This document shows, one piece after another, positions 57,201 through 64,000 of a stretch of DNA of 64,000 nucleotides. The notes under the pieces were generated by a model that saw nothing but the letters and a program-made list of their open reading frames with translations, was not told the origin of the DNA and ran no database searches. The translations under genes and the position numbers were made by a program. This DNA is from Girardinichthys multiradiatus (taxonomy: Eukaryota > Chordata > Actinopteri > Cyprinodontiformes > Goodeidae), in the NCBI RefSeq assembly GCF_021462225.1, contig NC_061806.1, positions 5,948,734 through 6,012,733 of the forward strand. The letters run 5' to 3'. Position 1 is the stretch's first letter. Each line of letters begins with the position of its first letter.

Positions 57201-60200
57201 GAGGACCAACTCCAAGCTCTCTAAGCTTGTCTTCCACAGATTTACCTTCACAGTGAACTCAGCAGGACCGAGCGGTTCTCCTAGCCTAACGACAACTTCT
57301 CTTTGTAACCTCAGGGTCAAAAAGTCAGAGCATCCTACAAAGCTCCATTAGATCACCGGCCCATAACAGGCCATAAAACAGCTACAAACACAGTTAATTC
57401 AAGGCCTTCAATCCTTTGTTAGGAAAACACACATATAGCTGTGCATTATATGTTCCATTACAACAGCTGTAGTGTGTTTGTAATTCTGTATCAGCAGCAG
57501 TGTGCTGAGGTTTCAGTAGATCACAGGGATGAAGAGGATGGATCCTTCCTCAAATCATCTGCATTACAGTCTTGGCAAAAAATAAAGTGCTGAACTTGTA
57601 CTATGAGATTTATTAGTGGGCAAAGAACCCAGCAGTTGCATCTTACAGCTTTGCTCTCACAAATGTTTGGGGGGCAATCAGTCTTCAATTCAATTCAGTT
57701 TATTTATATAGCGCCAATTCACAACACATGTCGTCTCAAGGCACTTCACAAACGTCAGGTACATACATTCCAATTTAATCCTAACCATTGGTTAAAAGTT
57801 TTTCTGTCTAAGGAAACCCAGCAGATTGCATCCAGTCAGAGATTTGCTCCTCCTGGATGAGCATGTAGAGACAGTGGACAGTCACTGGCGTTGACTTTGC
57901 AGCAATCCCTCATACTGAGCATGCATGTAGCGATAGCGGAGAGGAAAAACTCCCTTTTAACAGGAAGAAACCGCCAGCAGAACCAGGCTCAGTGTGAGCG
58001 GCCATCTGCCACGACCGACTTGGGGTTTGAGAGAACAGAGCAGAGACACAAAAAGAACAAAGAAGCACTGATCCAGGAGTACTTTCTATGGGAAGGAAAA
58101 GTAAATGTTAATGGATGTAGCTCCTTTAGTCGTTTCATCTAGAAAGAAAGAACAGATAAACTTTGAGCCAGTTTTCAAGGTTAGAGTCTGAAAGAGAGCA
58201 CATAGAGTTAGTTACATTAAAAGCTTAGGCAATTGCTATATCTTCAACCAGATAATGTAGTCACCTTCTCCAACCTCTGAGCAACACTGTCCTCTCCTTT
58301 CTCCAGATGAGCCTGTAGCGTCTTTTCCTCCTCCAAGAGCTTCAACCGGCGGGTGTCAGCCTTCAGCACAGCTTGCACTGCAGGAGTGTCATCAGCTACC
58401 ACCTCTAAAAAAGACAGTCAGTGGGGTGAATGAGTGCATCAGGACAGGAAAAAATTATCAGAGACGCACGGGGAGAGCTCACTTACCCTGTTCACACAGC
58501 AAAACATCAATGTTGGGAGGAATACTGAGAGCTCTGTTTGCTATGTGTTTCAGTAATGTGGTCTTTCCTTTGCTAAAAGACAAAATGAAAACAGGAATTT
58601 CATTAATAAAATCCTGTAAAAATCAAGGGAACCCCCCCTAAACCCTGGCTGCAGGTTAACAAATAAAAACCTGCATCAGCCCTTGGATCTACAAAATGTA
58701 ACGTTAAAAATAAAAGGTCCTTCCTGTCCCTGTTCAACCTTTTGTTTTGTAGTGGCTTTAAATAGGCACTTTCAGTACCTTTATACCCAACAGCTCTCCT
58801 TAGATTAGTGGGTCCAAACATTTGGCACCAGAGGCCAAAACATGATGTTCAAAGTACACAGGGGCCTTCTTTTTTTACCTGCTCATCAATAACATAAACA
58901 TGCAACACGTAAATCAGAAAAGTAGAAAAACAATAATTATTGTAGGTCCAAGAAAGGGTCTCAAGGTTTCCCTTGATAACAGAAATTTGTAAATTTTCCA
59001 ACTTTTTGGTTTGAATGTTTTCTATTTTGTTGTTCTAGAAAATGTTTTTAATCTATTCCTAGAAACAAAAACTGGAACTTTCTCAAAAATCGTTTACTGT
59101 ATTTAGCCAGGTTTAATGAGTGAGTGTGTCCTAGTCTGTTCTGGAGTAAGTCCCTTGATGTCTTTGGTCCTACTTACTATGATAATAAAATAAAGGCAAA
59201 CAAAAGGCTAATAACAGAAAAATACTTTGCAATGTAGCTATAACATTTTCCTTTTAAGAAGACACAAATTTGAAAATTTCATCCTAAAAAAATTACAAAG
59301 TGTCCATCTGCATCAGCTCCATTTGCTGGAGAGGCCTGACCTGAAATTCATTTCATGCTTTAATAGATGAATAAACGGAAGACAAACTGAAATATAGATC
59401 AGACAACACATCACCATGTGCAACAGCTGTGTTCTTACAATGCGGGAATTTACAGTGGGTCCCATTTGAATATTGTTGGACTCTTACCATGTTAATAGGA
59501 TCCTTAGTCTGCAACATGTTATAACTTTCCTTTGCTGATTAGATTAAAAGCTGCTTGATCCTTCACTGTATCAGACTGTGAAGGATCAATTTAATAAAAT
59601 CCTATGTCAGTTAAGCACAATGTTGACCATCAAATTCTCGATAGCATTTAAGAGAAGGTTGGATCAGTTATTTTAGCAAGAGGGACAAGAAAATGACATT
59701 TCTATTCTAGTCTACTGATCTGCAGACGTTTCAGCTCTCTCATTTTTAACATCAAATAGCAGAGAAAAAACTTTTTTATTTACCCATTTGGTCCAACCAA
59801 ACCATATCTTCTTCCTGCCACAATCATAAGGTCAGCATTGACAAAAAGCTCCTTGCCATGAGCAGATATGCTGAACTTCTCCAACTAAAAGATAAATAAC
59901 AAACCTTTAACAAAGGGTCAGGACTGCCTTTGCTGCACAGGAAATGTTAGCATTCTCTTATGGAAAAATACGATTAGGGATTTTAGGAAGAAACTACAAT
60001 TACCCTGTAAAAACGGATTTAAATAAATGTGTTTGTGTTTTTTTTGCAAAGAGAATATTAGGTCAACATGTTACTGAGGTAAATGTGTTACCTTGATATC
60101 TGAGGCATTCTCCAGCATTGCCTGTCTGGAGGACATCTCAGCCTGAGATACGGAGAAATCACCTTCCAATGCGTTTTGAGCTCGAACACTAGCCAGCTGA

Positions 60201-60214
60201 CGCTCATATTCCAT
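45289..60214 (-). CDS. abcf1: ATP-binding cassette subfamily F member 1 (C-terminal 582 residues)
   Basis: Sixteen exons on the minus strand: 60214-60092, 59884-59784, 58572-58487, 58404-58265, 56243-56095, 56013-55930, 54596-54472, 50012-49900, 49558-49384, 48861-48787, 48537-48467, 48391-48359, 47538-47370, 47290-47226, 46086-46014, 45455-45289. All phases agree; 1749 bp. ABCF1 (ABC50) is a soluble twin-ABC ATPase that associates with eIF2 and ribosomes; it has no membrane domain. First ABC: Walker A GPNGKGKTT (across 59784/58572), signature [13 protein letters not shown], Walker [13 protein letters not shown], switch SHD. A lysine-rich linker follows ([20 protein letters not shown]). Second ABC: Walker [10 protein letters not shown], signature [11 protein letters not shown], Walker B with DEPTNNLD, then [12 protein letters not shown]. 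The Lys/Glu-rich N-terminal third, present in the human protein, was not found up to 64000. A large intron (54471-50013) carries transposons. Confidence 0.96.
45456..49383 (-). other. abcf1 3' introns
   Basis: Introns between the last abcf1 exons. The 1.1-kb intron 46087-47225 and others show no second gene. Bases 48016-48300 hold a decayed copy of the SINE-like repeat described at 19160-19495 (gatggactggtgtctggtga near its end). Confidence 0.6.
50119..51728 (+). mobile_element. Tc1-like transposon, nearly intact, 200-bp TIRs
   Basis: 1610 bp, flanked by TA (50117-50118 and 51729-51730), within an abcf1 intron. Terminal inverted repeats of 200 bp (50119-50318 and 51529-51728) begin caggtccttctcaaaatatt. 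Each has an outer word tctcaaaatattagcatat and an inner related word tctcacaaaattagcatat, the two-site IR/DR layout known from reactivated fish Tc1 elements, where both sites bind transposase. The two TIRs differ at only a few bases, so the insertion is recent. Confidence 0.92.
50446..51451 (+). pseudogene. Tc1-type DD34E transposase, one nonsense codon
   Basis: The reading frame from ATG at 50446 is interrupted by one TAA at codon 27 (50524-50526) and then open to the natural stop at 51449-51451. The part from the next Met (50588) is 287 residues. It contains the paired-like DNA-binding domain ([41 protein letters not shown]) and a catalytic domain with D (LFSDESKF), D ([11 protein letters not shown]) and E ([11 protein letters not shown]). 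The second and third are 34 residues apart, as in Tc1. QHDLAPAH replaces the more usual QQD. The catalytic triad is present, but the stop removes the first helix-turn-helix from any long product. Confidence 0.9.
53119..54368 (+). mobile_element. Tc1/mariner transposon with DD36E-spaced transposase, inactivated
   Basis: 1250 bp flanked by TA (53117-53118 and 54369-54370). Terminal inverted repeats of 31 bp (53119-53149 and 54338-54368) begin caggggttggacaatgaaac and differ at one base. It is inserted in the L2-like LINE at the sequence ggaatg-TA-tgtacctgac, and an uninterrupted copy of this site exists at about 57750-57775 (reversed). Confidence 0.9.
53305..54276 (+). pseudogene. Tc1/mariner transposase (DD36E spacing), broken
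   Basis: A frame opens at [19 protein letters not shown] (53305) with two helix-turn-helix-like segments ([34 protein letters not shown]). It is cut by TGA and TAG about 53701-53712 in the same frame, then continues open from about 53713 to 54276. Catalytic residues: D in LFSDESTF, D in [12 protein letters not shown] in NIIEPLWG. From the second D (before N) to E I count 36 residues, not 34. A frameshift near 54240 displaces the C-terminus; the expected ending ([20 protein letters not shown]) lies in the next frame. It is non-functional. Confidence 0.85.
54765..55880 (+). mobile_element. decayed Tc1-like transposon
   Basis: In an abcf1 intron. The left end (tatacataccctctgaccct...) and an interior with transposase-like words are recognisable: accaagacatggacgttt (first domain) and gtgctctgggcaaatgagac, the counterpart of the W-S-D-E-T catalytic motif with Asn in place of the Asp, followed by gcagcatcatgctg. 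Many indels; no open frame. Confidence 0.6.
56244..57680 (-). other. abcf1 intron, left part, nothing recognised
   Basis: Intronic DNA between exons 58404-58265 and 56243-56095, left of the LINE tail at 57685. Short open frames at 56478-56741 and 56723-56917 have no family features. Confidence 0.55.
57685..58228 (-). mobile_element. L2/Rex1-like LINE 3' UTR
   Basis: Minus-strand copy of the LINE 3' end seen at 52400-53118 plus 54369-54450. It begins at the GAATT tail (cttcaattcaattcagttta) and extends through the catgcatgctcagtatgagg and ccagtggacagt-type words to about 58228. It is not interrupted by the DD36E element and therefore shows the pre-insertion site. It lies in an abcf1 intron in the same orientation as the gene. 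Confidence 0.85.
58573..59783 (-). other. abcf1 intron, nothing recognised
   Basis: Intron that splits the Walker A motif codon region of the first ABC domain. No repeat family or coding segment was recognised. Confidence 0.6.
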
Positions 60215-61565
60215 CTGTAGAAGCACACAGCAACAGAATAAAGACAAGAAATAAGAAAACAACTTTTCTCTAATTCAAATCCTAATGAAACTATATAGAT
60301 CTTCACGTTAGGAGCTCAAACAACACACGGGAGAGGAGCAGCATCTGTTCTATGATATCAGTGTGATTCCCTAGTCATCGATCGGACTTCGGTCTGCATC
60401 TGGAGTCTCGCTGGTTTCTAACTGCCATGCTGGCAGCAATGCTTCACTGCAGACAGAGATCCAAACAGCTTACCATCAACATGTCCACTCCACTGTCCTT
60501 ACCTGTTAATGGTTTAATTTAGAGATGTGGCACACATTCAAGGTATGAAGCCTCCACATTACCTTGGCAGGTCGCCTCGGCTACTAATCTAGTTGATGAT
60601 GTTTTCTTAGTTTACAAAAATCAGGCAAGGATCTAGCTGTCTGGTAATAATTAGAGCTGTAAAAGGACATTAGAATCACTGTTCAGTTTGTATTGACGTT
60701 TTAGTTACTTTGGATATGTTTTCCATCCACTACAATCAGGAAAAACAGATAGATGTGTATTTGTTTTTTTAACATTATTTTTAACAGTAAATAAGGAATG
60801 TTCTAATTTTCTGGCAAGATTTGAATTTCATCAATATGTCCTAGCATTTAAAAGTGTGGAAAGAATAGAACTGACTGGAAATTTTGTTCAATTCTGTAAA
60901 GAAAAGAGATCTTCATTCAAATAAAATCATTTGAAAAAGGTCAACGTTATTGTTTAGGAATTTTTGTGTCGAAAGTTTTTAGTAAAGTTGTTTTCATACA
61001 TAAACACTGGAAAAGGCCCACCAATTGGCAAAATACCTCCTACAGAGAGAACCCCATCGACCCAGTACCTGTCTGCTGCTATGAGGACTCCTCTGGTTTC
61101 TGGGGTTGGTTGAATGCTACAATAAGCTTGGTTTTTGCTTCAGCCTATTTTTCCTTCCTACTGTACCTATGATGAGTGCTTTTGACTGGATGTTGTTTGA
61201 GGTTAGTAATTTGGTTTAGCATGCTGAACTTGCTGAAAATGCTTTTTTCTCTGCTTTGGTTTGGCGCCACCTTTGAAAGTTGCTCAGCGGAACATAGAAT
61301 TTTGCTCTTTAGTTCCGCAAATAAACAAGGCTGTATTAATTTAGTATACATGTGTGCCGACCTGAAAGGGTTGTACACCCTTATCATTTCTGATCAAATT
61401 TAATTAGCAGTTTACCTCAGAGAACTGCCCGGGCAGGGAGGTAGTACTGTGACGGTTCACAGTACTACCACTGTACTCAGGCTTCTGTCTCTCTCCCAAC
61501 AGGTTTATTAGGAAATAATGTTTTACTCTTGAAACATAAACCTCACAATGGATGTAAACATATGA
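60215..61565. other. probable abcf1 intron, nothing recognised
   Basis: Upstream of the first identified abcf1 exon. I looked for the Lys/Glu-rich exons that encode the N-terminal third and found none. The sequence is AT-rich without recognised repeats. Confidence 0.45.
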
Positions 61566-62454
61566 CCCTAAACCAGGGGTGAAAGTGAGCCGGTTTGGTC
61601 CGGTACTGCGTACCACTAAAGGATTCTGCGCCGGTACACAGTACCGGGAAGAAGGAAGAACGGCTGTCTGCTATGAAGCCGTCATCCAGAACCAGTTACG
61701 GCTGCAAAAGTCCACGAGCACACAAAGAAGAACAGATCTAAAACACGACTTAATCAGTTTATAAATATAACTATTTTCCCCTCATTCCAAATTGTTTCCG
61801 AACTGTTCTGCTATGCTGGAGCCTCAATGCTCTTGCTTTGCTTCTCTACCCTCGGAGTTCGAGGCTGTTGTTAACGACCAGCCTTTAAAACGAGTACCGC
61901 TACGTTTAATATCTGTCTGCTCGCTGCTAAATACCCCAGTTAAAAGCAAAGGTAGAGAAACTAGTTGTATTTCATGTTATTTTGCTGAATTACAACAACA
62001 CAGTAAAGCTCGAAAACACAGCATAGCACTTATGACCAGAGATTTCACATACAATACATGAGAGCGCATGCGCGCTTACCTCCAAAACAGAGCGGTTGCC
62101 AAGGAGATCGGTGCGTTCGATTTAATGGACTGGGAGATTTTACACAAGTGGTGCACAGAAATAAAAAAAAACGCCGCTTGCATTAGGACAGGATGAACAA
62201 TAAATCACTTACCATCTACAGACTTTTAAATAAAAACCACAAAAACAACCAAACTGTTAATTTTTTAATTTAAATGGAATCAAAACTTGACCACAATGCA
62301 GAGAACAATTACTTCTTTGATCAAAAGATGGAAACTGAAGATGAAAAGCTATGCAATATATATATATGCCCCCAGTGCCTCCCCAGCACCCCCCTCTAGC
62401 TCCGCCCCTAGATACCGGCAAGAATTTTAAACTACTTTCACCCCTGCCCTAAAC
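61566..62454. mobile_element. 873-bp non-autonomous hAT element with 8-bp TSD
   Basis: The element spans 61574-62446. It has 13-bp terminal inverted repeats caggggtgaaagt (right end acttTcacccctg) and is flanked by a perfect 8-bp direct repeat ccctaaac (61566-61573 and 62447-62454). Subterminal sequence at the left (ggtccggtactgcgtacc, ccggtacacagtaccggg) holds short palindromes. No transposase is encoded. The 8-bp duplication and CAGGG-type ends are hAT hallmarks. Confidence 0.85.
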
Positions 62455-63020
62455 ACTAATGAACCTTAAAAACCAAAGTTTCTTTCACAAGGTTCAAATA
62501 TATTGACACACAATGATAAATAACGACAATCAGTTCTTTAACTTAAAATAGTTCCTGATTTGGTTATAGAATAAGAGGGAAAAAAATCCAGTCCATCTTT
62601 TTAACTTGCCAAACCAATCCTGTAGTTTCATGCAACAAAAAAAAACTCCATATTTTCCCACCAATCCGCAAAGAGAAACCAATCAACTGTTCCTTGGCAC
62701 AACAAAGTTTAGTCTGGAGCAGGAGCTGCAGAGACAAACAGGCACTTCACTGCAACCTCGATCCACAGAGAAGACTTCCTACTTCTGCCAGATGAACTGT
62801 CAGAAGATCTCCACTGGTGTGCGTTCTTTCAAAAACAACAATGGGGCGTTCCAACTGGAAACACTTAGCTGGGCCCCCCCCCCATGTCAGAGGATGTTAC
62901 TGAAAAAAATAATTGGGCCGTGGTGCTGACTTTGTGTGCACAATATTCAGTGGAAAGTACTTAGGGTTTCACTGTACTCAGGAACTTTTAAATGAGGAGT
63001 TGAGGAGAGAATTCTTTTTC
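62455..63020. other. non-coding, nothing recognised
   Basis: No coding exon was recognised. A C-run occurs at 62875-62884. Confidence 0.5.
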
Positions 63021-63029
63021 AACGTTTTA

Positions 63030-63625
63030 TTTGTATTCACACCAGGAAAGTCCTTTGGTCCGTTTATTTGGTCCGGAGCAAAAGCGGACTTTATTTTTTT
63101 TTTTTTTGGTGCGGTTTGTTTTCACATTGTACTTTTTACAAGTGAACTATTACTTGTAAACAAAGCCACGCGGATGACGATCATTGCTCCCATTGGACAG
63201 AAATGACTGGGGCGGGACAGAGTACAGACCCAGAAATTTAGGAAAACATCTGTAGAAGTGCTGCGTGAAGCACCTTTGTGCCAGTATTATAGCTGCAATA
63301 TTATTGGGAGAGTCAAGAGCAGCTCAGTCAACACAGATTTGCCACGTTCTATTTATACGTGTGGAACAGAGATGGAGAATGCGTGCTGAACGCCGAAGAA
63401 GACGGTGTGCTCTGCGTGCCCGCTCCCACATGCCCGGTGTTGCAACAATCAGCTGGCCAGGTATGATTTGAGTATAACGTTCACCTTTGCTATCAGCTAC
63501 AGTGGCTTGTTAAGTCCAAAGAGACGTACGTTTTCTGCAGTTGGTTCGGATCGGGGGCCGGTTCGTATTCAGACCATAAGCGAACCGCACCAGAGTCCGT
63601 TTGGAAGCGGACCAAGACCACCTGT
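63030..63625. mobile_element. possible non-autonomous DNA transposon with GGTCCG-rich ends
   Basis: The left part (caggaaagtcctttggtccg, ggtccggagcaaaagcggac) and right part (complement caggtggtcttggtccgctt, ccaaacggac) are approximate inverted repeats. Between them lies a GC-richer stretch with an Arg-rich short frame (MRAERRRRRCALRAR, about 63375-63420) followed by a donor-like caggtatg. PIF/Harbinger elements of fish have similar GGTCCG-rich ends and an Arg-rich first exon, but target duplication and transposase were not identified. Confidence 0.35.
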
Positions 63626-64000
63626 GCATACAGTTGAAAGAGAGGTAAAGTCCTTTATTCAAAATAAAACGTTGGTGCTTTAAATTCTTTAAAGCACAAA
63701 AACAAATCCTGTGGATCATCAGTAGAGTGTGTCTAGTTGCTGTTCACTCGGGAAACATCTCAGATTTGATCTATTGAATAACTGAATGTTTCAAACATCT
63801 TCTGACTTAAGTGATTATAATACATCTTCGCAGTGTAAACGCTGTTAAAATCATCTGATTGAGACCTCGATAAACATCGGTGCAATGGGAGGAGTTAATC
63901 CTCAGCATTTACTGAAGTTATGGTCCAGTTCCAAGGTGGCAACAGTCAAAAACATACAAGCAAAAATCTACAAAAATAAGTTCCAGAACAAAACTGTTCC
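63626..64000. other. right edge, nothing recognised
   Basis: AT-rich non-coding DNA. The N-terminal abcf1 exons are presumably beyond this edge. Confidence 0.5.

Overview
The window is nuclear DNA of a ray-finned (teleost) fish. Genes are split by short GT-AG introns, their proteins match vertebrate families closely, and the intervening DNA is packed with fish-type repeats: Tc1/mariner elements, hAT elements with 8-bp target duplications, an I-clade LINE, and L2/Rex1-like LINEs ending in a GAATT-rich tail. There are no operons, Shine-Dalgarno sites, CRISPR arrays or viral genes.

Four gene models can be supported exon by exon; every splice phase closes and the summed lengths are multiples of three. 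They are agr2 (minus, 12712-15150, 165 aa, complete), ppp1r10/PNUTS (minus, 21460-27205, 808 aa, complete), mrps18b (plus, 41489-45086, 245 aa, complete) and abcf1 (minus, 45289-60214, the C-terminal 582 residues; the N-terminus was not found and probably lies beyond the right edge). ppp1r10, mrps18b and abcf1 are also neighbours in the human class I MHC region, so this is a conserved block. agr2 lies on another chromosome in human. Left of agr2 are two fragments of a death-associated-protein-kinase (DAPK) family gene on opposite strands: a promoter, first exon and start-codon exon on minus (6636-8838), and three exons from the end of the kinase domain and its autoregulatory segment on plus (9198-10265). 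The middle of the kinase is absent between them.

Layout: 1-3.1 kb AT-rich DNA, then a LINE inserted into an older related LINE; 3.1-10.3 kb the DAPK-like pieces among old repeats; 12.5-15.7 kb agr2; 15.7-20.9 kb gene-poor; 20.9-30.9 kb ppp1r10 with a long 5' intron or leader and a CRE-containing candidate promoter; 31-41.4 kb transposon-rich, with an I-clade LINE remnant (33.4-37.2 kb) and a composite hAT (38.7-40.9 kb); 41.5-45.1 kb mrps18b, with LINE and Tc1 remnants in its last intron; 45.1-60.2 kb abcf1, one intron of which carries two Tc1/mariner elements and an L2-like LINE; 60.3-64 kb repeats, including an 873-bp hAT.

The gene products act separately: AGR2 in secretory-pathway protein folding, PNUTS as a nuclear PP1 scaffold in transcription, MRPS18B in the mitochondrial ribosome, and ABCF1 in translation. 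mrps18b and abcf1 are tail-to-tail and their 3' ends probably overlap. The items most worth following up are the DAPK-like split, three evenly spaced identical-stem hairpins upstream of ppp1r10, a Tc1/mariner copy with DD36E spacing and a ready-made empty site in the same window, and the nested hAT composite.
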